A DNA stretch of 64,000 nt from the NCBI RefSeq assembly GCF_014490665.1, contig NZ_CP061038.1:3596001-3660000 (forward strand), written 5' to 3'. Both the position numbers and the translations under genes were made by a program. The DNA is from Sphingomonas alpina. Lineage in GTDB: Bacteria > Pseudomonadota > Alphaproteobacteria > Sphingomonadales > Sphingomonadaceae. Numbering within the stretch: the first letter of the stretch is position 1; every line of letters begins with the position of its first letter. Positions 26,804-34,058 of this stretch are shown here, one piece after another. The notes under the pieces were generated by a model. It did no database searches. It was not told where the DNA came from and worked only from the letters and a program-made list of their open reading frames with translations.

Positions 26804-27190
26804 ATGCGCATGATACCGCGAAATCCCACCAATGGCGTCTATCCGGCCAGCGACGATTATGTGCATGCGATGGAAGTCATCGCGCCCACCAGATTCCTCT
26901 ATCTGAGCGGCACGATGGGGCTGGATGAAGCGGGCAATGCGCCCGAGAGCCTGGACGACCAGCTCATCCTCATCTGGAAGAACATCGCCCGCATTCTCGC
27001 CGAAGCGGAGATGACGGTCGACAATATCGTTCGCCTTACCAGCTACCTCACGGACCATGATTTTGCCGAAGCCAATGCGGACGCCCGCTGTCGCGCGCTT
27101 GGCGACCGCCGCGTTCCGACGACGGCGATCGTGGTCAAGACCTTGCTGCCCGAATGGCTGGTGGAGATTGAGGTGGTTGCCGCAGCGTGA
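26804..27190 (+). CDS. RidA/YjgF-family protein
   Basis: A 128-residue protein of the Rid superfamily, which deaminates reactive enamine/imine intermediates or acts on related small molecules. Motifs include FLYLSGTMGLDEAGN, DNIVRLTSYLTD and the C-terminal PEWLVEIEVVAAA with the Glu found in many Rid proteins; the Arg of canonical RidA (near position 105) appears to be replaced (VVKTLLPEW), so it may belong to another Rid branch. AAAAAGGAG lies upstream of the ATG. Confidence 0.8.
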   Translation: MRMIPRNPTNGVYPASDDYVHAMEVIAPTRFLYLSGTMGLDEAGNAPESLDDQLILIWKNIARILAEAEMTVDNIVRLTSYLTDHDFAEANADARCRALGDRRVPTTAIVVKTLLPEWLVEIEVVAAA

Positions 27191-27314
27191 TGGCTGCGCG
27201 ACGCCCGCGCAGCCAAAACCAAAATCTGCCCCAATCCCCCCAAATGCCACTGGCCGACGCAACATCCGCTCGCCTAGACTGAGCCAATACCAGCCCATCG
27301 AGAGGTCACCCGTC

Positions 27315-29129
27315 ATGGATCGTCGCCAGTTCCTCGCTTCCAGCGGCATCGCCGCGCTTGCCGCCACCCTGCCGGGCACGGCGATCGCCGCGAGCGGAAC
27401 GGGCGGCGATGCTGCGCTGGACGCCGATTTCGAGCGGATCTTCCAGCAGGCGGTCGGGCGCTCGCCCGAATTCGCCACTTCGCTCGGTCTCGACAAGGGG
27501 CCGCTGGCCGGCGCCAAGAGCCGCTTGTCGCCGCGCACTGCCGCAAAGCGCGCGGCGGATGTGGCCGAGACCAAGGCGGCGATCGCCAGCCTCGCCAAAT
27601 ATGATCCGGCCACCCTCTCGCCGGCGGCGCAGCTCAACCTCGAAGTGGTGCGTTATTCGCTCGGCACTCAGATCGCCTCGGCCGACGCATTCGGCATCGA
27701 CAGCGCGATCCGCCCCTATCGCATCTTCCAGCAGGGCGGCGCCTATTTCTCGGTGCCCGACTTCCTCAACACCGCGCACACGATCAACGCGAAATCCGAC
27801 GCCGATGCCTATCTCGCCCGGCTCGACCAGTTCGCCACGGTGCTCGACCAGGAAAGCGCCATGCAGGATGCCGAGGCGGCCAGGGGCTTCCTTGCGCCCG
27901 GCTGGTCGCTCGACCTCACTCTGGGCCAGATGCGCAAGCTGCGCGGGCAGCCGGCGGCGACCGCGAGCATCGTCCAGTCATTGGTCACGCGCGCCGCGGC
28001 CAAGACCATTGCCGGCGACTGGCAGGCCCAGGCGGCAAAGATCGTCGAGAGCAAGATCTATCCCGCGCTCGATCGCCAGATCGCACTGATCGAGAAGCTC
28101 AAGCCCGGCACCAAGGCGGGCGACGGCATCTGGCGCGTGCCCAATGGCGACGCGATCTATGCGATGGCGCTGAACCAGGCCACCACCACGACGATGAGCC
28201 CCGACGAGGTGCACAGGATCGGCCTGGCGCAGGTGGCCGAAATCACCGCGCAACTCGACACGATCCTCAAGTCGCAGGGCTATACCACGGGCACGGTGGG
28301 CGAGCGGCTGGCCAAGCTCAATATCGCCGCCGACCAGCTCTACGCCAACACGCCGGACGGCCGCGCCGAGCTGATCGCCGGACTGAACCAGGGCGTCAAG
28401 GCGATGCATGAGCGGCTGCCGCAAGTCTTCGCGACGGTGCCGACCCAGCCGCTGGAAATCCGCGCCGTGCCGGTCGAGATCCAGGACGGCGCGTCGAACG
28501 GCTATTACAACCGCGCCTCGCTCGACGGCACGCGGCCGGCAATCTATTTCATCAATCTGAAGGATGTCGGCGACTGGCCGAAATATACCCTTCCCTCGCT
28601 GACCTATCATGAGGGCGTGCCGGGCCATCATCTGCAGATCAGCCTGGCGCAGGAATCGAAGGACATTCCGACGCTGCGCAAGACCGGCTTCTTCTCCGCC
28701 TATTCGGAAGGCTGGGCGCTCTATGCCGAGCAGCTGGCGGACGAGCTGAAAGCCTATGCCTCACCGCTGGAGCGCGCCGGCTATCTCCAGTCCTTCCTGT
28801 TCCGCGCCACGCGGCTGGTGGTCGATACCGGCATCCATGCCAAGCAATGGAGCCGCGAAAAGGCGACCGACTATATGGTCGCGACCACCGGCTTCGCGCA
28901 GCCGCGCACGCAGCGCGAAGTCGAACGCTATTGCACCCAGGCGGGCCAGGCCTGCAGCTACAAGGTCGGCCACATGGCCTGGACCCGCGCCCGCGAAAAG
29001 GCGCAAGGAGCGCTGGGCGACAAATTCGATCTCAAGCAGTTTCACGAGATCTTGAAGGAAGGCGCCATGCCGCTGAGCATACTCGAACGCCGCATCGACC
29101 AGCGTATCGCGGCACTGAAGAAGGGATGA
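27315..29129 (+). CDS. DUF885-family exported protein, probable metallopeptidase
   Basis: A 604-residue protein with a Tat-like signal (MDRRQFLASSGIAALAATL...AIA). The conserved zinc motif YHEGVPGHHLQI and a downstream Glu in YSEGWALYAEQLA match DUF885, a gluzincin-like family believed to hydrolyse peptides. The helical C-terminal half (FRATRLVVDTGIHAKQWS) is typical. It follows the RidA gene by about 125 bases. The substrate is unknown. Confidence 0.85.
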   Translation: MDRRQFLASSGIAALAATLPGTAIAASGTGGDAALDADFERIFQQAVGRSPEFATSLGLDKGPLAGAKSRLSPRTAAKRAADVAETKAAIASLAKYDPATLSPAAQLNLEVVRYSLGTQIASADAFGIDSAIRPYRIFQQGGAYFSVPDFLNTAHTINAKSDADAYLARLDQFATVLDQESAMQDAEAARGFLAPGWSLDLTLGQMRKLRGQPAATASIVQSLVTRAAAKTIAGDWQAQAAKIVESKIYPALDRQIALIEKLKPGTKAGDGIWRVPNGDAIYAMALNQATTTTMSPDEVHRIGLAQVAEITAQLDTILKSQGYTTGTVGERLAKLNIAADQLYANTPDGRAELIAGLNQGVKAMHERLPQVFATVPTQPLEIRAVPVEIQDGASNGYYNRASLDGTRPAIYFINLKDVGDWPKYTLPSLTYHEGVPGHHLQISLAQESKDIPTLRKTGFFSAYSEGWALYAEQLADELKAYASPLERAGYLQSFLFRATRLVVDTGIHAKQWSREKATDYMVATTGFAQPRTQREVERYCTQAGQACSYKVGHMAWTRAREKAQGALGDKFDLKQFHEILKEGAMPLSILERRIDQRIAALKKG

Positions 29130-29169
29130 AGAACCTGGAGCGCCCTCGATTGAAGGGCATCACCTCTCC

Positions 29170-29290
29170 CCGTTCGGGCTGAGCTTGTCGAAGCCCTGTT
29201 CTTTCTCGCCACAGAAGAAGAACGGCCCCCTTCGACTGCCTGCCAAGGCAGGCGCTCAGGACAGGCTTCGACAAGCTCAGGGCGAACGGA
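29170..29290. repeat. REP-type inverted repeat
   Basis: CGTTCGGGCTGAGCTTGTCG at the left and CTTCGACAAGCTCAGGGCGA at the right belong to the family of 2723-2810, with an inner palindrome CTGCCTGCC-AA-GGCAGGCG. It separates the DUF885 gene from the convergent TetR gene. Confidence 0.8.
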
Positions 29291-29299
29291 AGGGAGGAG

Positions 29300-29863
29300 T
29301 CAAACCGCCGCGCCCAACCGCTCCGGCCTGGATATCTTCACCGGCCGATCGCTGATCAGAAGCAGCGCCAGCTCCGCCGCCGGGCACGCCACCTCGCCGG
29401 CCAGCCACAGGCGGAGCATCGCCAGTTGCGCCGCCGCCGCCGCGGTCGCGACCAGCGTACGCGACGCGGTGTCCGGCATGGTGCGCTCGAGCCGTTCGTC
29501 GATCATCGCCGCCAGCTTGCGCTGCAATCTGGGCAGCCGGTCGGGATCGAAGATCACGCGCGCCAGGGCACGCTGTTCCCACAGATGGTCGAGCATCATT
29601 CGTACCGGCACCACGCCCGCACGGCCGGTCGCGGCATTGGCCAGCGGCACGAACAGCGGATCGATCACCACGGCCAGCACATCGTCCTTGCTGCGGAAAT
29701 GCTCGTAAAAGGTCGAGCGGCCGATATCGGCCTCGGCAATCAGGTCGGCAGTGCGGATCGAGTCATAACGGCGCGCGAAGATCAGGCGGATAAACGCGTC
29801 GACCACCGCCGCCCGCGTCCGGCGCACCCGCCGATCCGGATCGTCCTGGTTTCCCGGCCTCAT
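29300..29863 (-). CDS. TetR/AcrR-family regulator
   Basis: A 187-residue TetR protein. The helix-turn-helix is in residues about 15-60 (RTADLIAEADIGRSTFYEHFRSKDDVLAVVI), followed by a helical ligand domain. The start is taken at the ATG 29861-29863, giving a normal-length N-terminus; an upstream extension to 30067 would run through the divergent promoter and VOC gene and is rejected. It is divergent from a glyoxalase-like gene, its likely target. Confidence 0.83.
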   Translation of the reverse strand: MRPGNQDDPDRRVRRTRAAVVDAFIRLIFARRYDSIRTADLIAEADIGRSTFYEHFRSKDDVLAVVIDPLFVPLANAATGRAGVVPVRMMLDHLWEQRALARVIFDPDRLPRLQRKLAAMIDERLERTMPDTASRTLVATAAAAAQLAMLRLWLAGEVACPAAELALLLISDRPVKISRPERLGAAV

Positions 29864-30023
29864 CGGCTGAGGATACACGATGCGCCCGCGCTTTTTAACC
29901 GCCGTTCGCGAACGGATGCCGGACATTGTGAGGCGATCGTCCGGAAACGGATCGCCCCGCGCTTTACCGGTCGCGATCCGGTCCGGCACGCCATACAGAC
30001 AGGTCGGCCAAAGGAGACAGCGA

Positions 30024-30380
30024 ATGAGCGAAATGCACCGGGTGACCGCGATCCTGCCGAGCAACAATCTCGATGCGAGCGAAGCGTTCTACCGCAAGCT
30101 CGGCTTCGAGGTGGAGAATGACTATGGCGATTATCGCATCCTGGCCGACGGCAAGGGCTGGCATCTGCATTTGAACAAGGTCGCCGGATGGCCGGCGCAT
30201 ATCGAGCATAATCCCTTCGGCCTCTATCTCTATGTCGACGATGTCGATGCGGTCGCCGACTGCGTGCGCGACCTGATCATCGAAAAGGGCACGCCGCATC
30301 TCAAGCCCTGGGGCACCTATGAATTCGCCGTCAGCGACCCGAGCGGCACTTTGGTGCGGATCGGGCGCGCGGTCGGTTAG
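30024..30380 (+). CDS. VOC-family (glyoxalase/bleomycin-resistance-like) protein
   Basis: A 118-residue single VOC module: RVTAILPSNNLDASEAFYRKLGFEV at the N-terminus and EFAVSDPSGTLVRIGR at the C-terminus, the classic beta-alpha-beta-beta-beta repeat. Small proteins of this type bind and sequester or modify small toxic molecules. AAGGAG lies eight bases upstream of the ATG. The divergent TetR gene suggests induction by a ligand. Confidence 0.83.
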   Translation: MSEMHRVTAILPSNNLDASEAFYRKLGFEVENDYGDYRILADGKGWHLHLNKVAGWPAHIEHNPFGLYLYVDDVDAVADCVRDLIIEKGTPHLKPWGTYEFAVSDPSGTLVRIGRAVG

Positions 30381-30427
30381 GTCGAACCCCGGTTGCGCCG
30401 GCACCGGATTGACAGCACCCTGACGCC

Positions 30428-30721
30428 ATGGCCGAACTCCAGATCGCCGAAATACCCTATGAGGATGGCGGCATCCGCTATCGTTATGCGCGACGACTGT
30501 CGGAGGACGGCACGCGCTGGATCCGGGACGGCCGGTTCACCGCCTATCACCCGAACGGCGCCATCGCCTCCGAGGGAACCTATAGCGACGGCATCGAACA
30601 GGGTCTGTGGCGCGACTATCACGACAATGGCCGTATCGCCGCCGAGGGACAATATGATCGCGGCCAGGAATCCGGCGTCTGGCGCTATTGGGACAGCGAC
30701 GGCCGGGACGTGAACGGATAG
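30428..30721 (+). CDS. MORN-repeat-like protein, YwqK family
   Basis: A 97-residue protein with repeated units of the form DGRFTAYHPNGAIASEGTYSDG and HDNGRIAAEGQYDRGQESGVW. This is the MORN-variant repeat of the YwqK family, some members of which are called antitoxins. No toxin gene adjoins it here, so that name should not be taken literally. Function unknown. Confidence 0.75.
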   Translation: MAELQIAEIPYEDGGIRYRYARRLSEDGTRWIRDGRFTAYHPNGAIASEGTYSDGIEQGLWRDYHDNGRIAAEGQYDRGQESGVWRYWDSDGRDVNG

Positions 30722-30782
30722 CCGGTTGCCGACGATTATCGGCCGCTTTGCTCGACATGTAATCTGCCAATCTTCAGCTGCT

Positions 30783-30878
30783 CCCCGGCGAAGGCCGGGG
30801 CCCAGTAGAGAGACCGTGGTAAACGGGCGCCTCGCGCCGCCGCCAACGCCTTCAACTGGGCCCCGGCCTTCGCCGGGG
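30783..30878. repeat. Intergenic inverted repeat, CCCCGGCGAAGGCCGGGG family
   Basis: CCCCGGCGAAGGCCGGGGCC and its mirror flank about 50 bases, with CAGT/ACTGG extending the arms. It belongs to the same family as 25844-25941 and 40062-40159 and lies upstream of the MerR promoter. Confidence 0.8.
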
Positions 30879-30923
30879 AACAAGAAAGTACGTCCCTGAA
30901 GCAAGTCTCCGCCAATTTTGCTG

Positions 30924-30954
30924 TTGACCCTCCACTTGGTGGAGACCGTAATCG
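30924..30954 (+). promoter_or_regulatory. MerR-type promoter with dyad, likely giving a leaderless mRNA
   Basis: TTGACC (30924-30929) is followed by the dyad CTCCACTTGGTGGAG (30930-30944) and TAATCG (30949-30954), a 19-base spacer typical of MerR-controlled promoters. The expected transcription start falls at about 30961, directly at the ATG at 30962. Confidence 0.7.
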
Positions 30955-30961
30955 AGTCGCC

Positions 30962-31891
30962 ATGGGAGTGAAATTGTACACGATCGGCGAATTGGCGAGC
31001 CTGACGGGTCAGTCGGTCAGGCGCATCCGTTTCTATTCCGACAAGGGCCTGCTGCCGCCGAACATCCGGTCGGCCAGCAATTACCGGCTCTATGCGGATG
31101 CCGATGTCGCGCGGCTCGATCTCATTCGGGCGCTGCGCGACGCCGGGGTCGGCCTCGCGGCAATCGAGAAGTTGCTGCGCAGCCGGCTGTCGCTCCGGGA
31201 CGTGCTGCGGACCCGGCTCGACATTCTCGAAACCGAGATCCTGGCCAAGCGCAGGACCGCCGCCGTCCTTCGTGCCACGCTTCGCGTCCCAGACCCTGCC
31301 GCTAATGATTTAAGGAGGCTTTGGACCATGAGCAGATTGAGTAACGCGCAGATGCGCACCCTTGTCGAAACCTTTGTCGACCGGATCGCCGAGGGCGCGC
31401 CGATCGACGATGACTGGCGCGAGCGGATGATGGAGACGAGCGTCCCCGACCTGCCCGACGACCCGACCGAAGAGCAGATCGCAGCCTGGGAGGAGATCGC
31501 CACCCTGCTGGAGGACGAAGGCTTCGCGCAGGAATTGCGCGCCGAGACCAGCGCCTTCTGGACCGATGCGCTCGACCCGGCCGCATATCAGGATGCGTCG
31601 CTGAAAACCTATGAGGTGGTGACCCGGGCGGTCGACCAGGACCTTGCCCCGGACAGCGCGGAAGGCCGGGCGATCGCGCAAGAGTGGCTGCGGACCTCCG
31701 CCCGGGCGATGGGCCGCACGCCCGACCGCGCCTTTATCGACTGGCATATCGCCCAATATGACAAGCTTTCGGGCCGCATGGGGCGCTATCGCGAGTTGCT
31801 GGCGCAATTGCGTGGAGAGACGGTCACCAAGGCGGAAAGCCGGGCGTGGAGCTGGCTCAACGATGCGATGAAGGCGGCTGTGCCGGCCTGA
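30962..31891 (+). CDS. MerR-family regulator with long C-terminal effector domain
   Basis: A 309-residue protein. Residues 1-110 are a MerR head (YTIGELASLTGQSVRRIRFYSDKGLLPP, then a coiled-coil helix). The remaining ~200 residues are helical and contain no metal Cys pattern; they resemble the drug- or metabolite-sensing domains of large MerR proteins, but I cannot name the family. The dyad promoter immediately upstream implies autoregulation. No partner gene is adjacent, so its other targets are unknown. Confidence 0.82.
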   Translation: MGVKLYTIGELASLTGQSVRRIRFYSDKGLLPPNIRSASNYRLYADADVARLDLIRALRDAGVGLAAIEKLLRSRLSLRDVLRTRLDILETEILAKRRTAAVLRATLRVPDPAANDLRRLWTMSRLSNAQMRTLVETFVDRIAEGAPIDDDWRERMMETSVPDLPDDPTEEQIAAWEEIATLLEDEGFAQELRAETSAFWTDALDPAAYQDASLKTYEVVTRAVDQDLAPDSAEGRAIAQEWLRTSARAMGRTPDRAFIDWHIAQYDKLSGRMGRYRELLAQLRGETVTKAESRAWSWLNDAMKAAVPA

Positions 31892-31914
31892 GAGTAGAAG
31901 GAAATCCCTCTCCT

Positions 31915-31990
31915 CGTTCGGGCTGAGCGTGTCGAAGCCCCGTCCTTCCTTGAAGAAGAACGGCCCTTCGACGGGCTCAGGGCGAACGGG
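31915..31990. repeat. REP-type inverted repeat
   Basis: CGTTCGGGCTGAGCGTGTCG and its mirror CCTTCGACGGGCTCAGGGCG flank about 30 bases. It belongs to the same family as 2723-2810 and lies just after the MerR gene. Confidence 0.8.
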
Positions 31991-32134
31991 GAGAGGGTCA
32001 AGGCTCACAGGGCCTCCGCCCGATTCTAACTCTCCCCCAACCGTGCCACCACGCGGCCATGGCGCACCCGTCCAATTCCCTATCCGCTCCCGCCGCCCGA
32101 TTGAATCGGGCTTATGCTGCTATGCCCCCCCGTT

Positions 32135-32284
32135 CATGCTGTTCCGCACGCTGTTCCATGCTGTTCTTCAATAACAGCATGGCGCCCCATCAAGACATTG
32201 AACAGACGCGAGATTTTCTCTCCGAAAATCCAACTTAACAGCATCGGAAAAATAAATGTCGATGATCAGCATGGAACAGCAGCG
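32135..32284. repeat. AACAG-unit cluster C, variant arm (unrecognised repeat family)
   Basis: Units with consensus AACAGCATGG lie in both orientations: minus at 32135-32145, 32147-32157 and 32157-32166, plus at 32171-32182, plus at 32226-32247 (containing the 16-base core AAATCCAACTTAACAG), and degenerate plus copies at 32264-32284. The core is shared with clusters A and B, but the arm reads CAT[G/C]GG instead of GGGGTGG. It lies between the MerR gene and the paoABC genes. Confidence 0.65.
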
Positions 32285-32460
32285 CCGTCACTGACTCGGG
32301 ACACATTCCTCGTCCCGTCCGCCACGCTAAAAAATGTCGTACATTTCCCCTCGGGATCGTTCACATCCGACCCGCGTTGGAGCATGATGCTCACCTGCAT
32401 CGGGCGCTCATCCATATGGTTCGGAACGGCGCCCGTCAGGACGAAAGGCCGATATCGCTC
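32285..32460. other. Upstream region of paoABC
   Basis: The region contains the probable promoter of the paoABC operon. A reading frame open from 32377 continues into paoA, but its N-terminal residues do not look like a signal peptide. I see no clear operator. Confidence 0.4.
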
Positions 32461-33105
32461 ATGTCCGATCCCCAAGCTCTCGCAATGACCCGGCGCGGTA
32501 TCCTCACCACTGGTGTGGCCGGTGTCGCGGTCGCCTCCACCCCCGCTGCTGCGCTGACCGAGACCGCACCCTCGCCCGCCGCGCCGCCGCCGACCATGAA
32601 GGTCACGCTCAAGGTCAACGGCAAGGCCGGCGCGCTCGATCTCGACACACGCACCACTTTGCTCGACGCATTGCGTGAGCATTGGAAGCTCACCGGCACC
32701 AAGAAGGGCTGCGACCATGGCCAGTGCGGTGCGTGTACGGTGATTGTCGAGGGGCGGCGGATCAACTCCTGCCTGACGCTCGCGGTGATGCATGACGGCG
32801 ATGAGATCACCACGATCGAGGGGCTGGGCAGCCCCGGCGACCTGCACCCGATGCAGGCCGCATTCGTCCAGCATGACGGCTTTCAGTGCGGCTATTGCAC
32901 GCCGGGCCAGATCTGCTCGGCGGTGTCGGTGCTGAAGGAAATCCGCGACGGCATTCCCAGCCATGTCAGCGGCGATATCGTCGCCGCGCCGCAAATGACC
33001 GCGCACGAGATGCGCGAGCGGATGAGCGGCAATATCTGCCGCTGCGGCGCCTATTCGAACATCATCGAAGCGATGCTCGACGTGGCGAAAGGAGTGAAAG
33101 CATGA
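32461..33105 (+). CDS. paoA: Aldehyde oxidoreductase, [2Fe-2S] subunit, PaoA type
   Basis: A 214-residue iron-sulfur subunit of a periplasmic molybdenum aldehyde dehydrogenase. It has a Tat signal ([18 protein letters not shown]), the plant-ferredoxin cluster motif CDHGQCGAC...INSC and the second cluster motif [12 protein letters not shown]...CRCGAY. It passes electrons from the molybdenum centre to FAD. The start at 32461 puts the twin Arg at residues 11-12; an ATG nine codons later is also possible. It overlaps paoB by four bases. Confidence 0.9.
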   Translation: MSDPQALAMTRRGILTTGVAGVAVASTPAAALTETAPSPAAPPPTMKVTLKVNGKAGALDLDTRTTLLDALREHWKLTGTKKGCDHGQCGACTVIVEGRRINSCLTLAVMHDGDEITTIEGLGSPGDLHPMQAAFVQHDGFQCGYCTPGQICSAVSVLKEIRDGIPSHVSGDIVAAPQMTAHEMRERMSGNICRCGAYSNIIEAMLDVAKGVKA

Positions 33106-34055
33106 AAGCCTTCACCTATGAACGCGCCTCGACCCCGGCCGAGGCCGCGGCAATGGTCGTACGCAATCCCGGTTCGCGCTTCATTGCCGGCGGCACCAAT
33201 CTGCTCGACCTGATGAAGCTGCAGATCGAAACCCCGCAGCATCTGGTCGATGTCAATCACCTGAAGCTCGACACAATCGAGGCGACGCCGGAGGGCGGGC
33301 TGTGGATCGGAGCACTGGTGCGCAACACCGATCTTGCCGCCGACAAGCGCGTACGCAAGGATTATGGCGTGCTGTCGCGCGCCTTGCTTGCCGGGGCGTC
33401 GGGCCAGTTGCGCAACAAGGCGACCACCGCCGGCAATCTGCTCCAGCGCACTCGCTGTCCCTATTTCTACGACACGACCAAGCCGTGCAACAAACGCCAG
33501 CCCGGTGCCGGCTGCGCCGCGATCGGCGGGTTCAACCGCATCCATGCGGTGCTCGGCGCCAGTGACCAGTGCATCGCCACGCATCCGAGCGATATGGCGG
33601 TGGCGATGCGGCTGCTTGATGCGAAGGTCGAGACGGTCGACGCCAGCGGCACCGCCCGCTCGATCCCGATCGCCGATTTCCACCGCTTGCCCGGCGCCAC
33701 GCCCGAGGTCGAAACCGCGCTCGTTCCGGGCGAGTTGATTACCGGCGTCACCCTGCCCGCGCCGATCGGCGGCGTGCATTCCTATCACAAGGTCCGCGAC
33801 CGCGCGTCCTATGCCTTCGCGCTGATCTCGGTCGCGGCGGTGATCGAGCCCGGCGGGCGTGGTGGGCGGCTCGCCTTTGGCGGCCTGGCGCACAAGCCGT
33901 GGCGGGTCGAGGCGGCCGAGACGAACATCCCGAGCGGCGCGAAAGCGACCGCCGCCGGGGTGTTGGCCGGCGCGCGCACCACGCCGCAGAACGCCTTCAA
34001 GCTGCCGCTGGTCGAGCGCACGCTCGCCGCTGTGTTCGCCGAAGCGAAGGGCTGA
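33102..34055 (+). CDS. paoB: Aldehyde oxidoreductase, FAD subunit, PaoB type
   Basis: A 317-residue FAD-binding subunit of the xanthine dehydrogenase family ([20 protein letters not shown]). It carries the extra Cys cluster TRCPYFYD...[10 protein letters not shown] characteristic of PaoB, which binds a 4Fe-4S centre not found in ordinary xanthine dehydrogenases. It accepts electrons from the iron-sulfur subunit. The ribosome site AAAGGAG precedes the ATG, and paoC follows three bases after the stop. Confidence 0.9.
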   Translation: MKAFTYERASTPAEAAAMVVRNPGSRFIAGGTNLLDLMKLQIETPQHLVDVNHLKLDTIEATPEGGLWIGALVRNTDLAADKRVRKDYGVLSRALLAGASGQLRNKATTAGNLLQRTRCPYFYDTTKPCNKRQPGAGCAAIGGFNRIHAVLGASDQCIATHPSDMAVAMRLLDAKVETVDASGTARSIPIADFHRLPGATPEVETALVPGELITGVTLPAPIGGVHSYHKVRDRASYAFALISVAAVIEPGGRGGRLAFGGLAHKPWRVEAAETNIPSGAKATAAGVLAGARTTPQNAFKLPLVERTLAAVFAEAKG

Positions 34056-34058
34056 GCC

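Noticed and set aside
29300..30067. A 255-residue form of the TetR regulator
   Set aside because: The extension overlaps the divergent VOC gene and promoter region and has no TetR-like sequence before the Met at 29863.
30428..30721. Toxin-antitoxin module
   Set aside because: The MORN-like protein resembles a family sometimes labelled antitoxin, but no toxin-like gene adjoins it.
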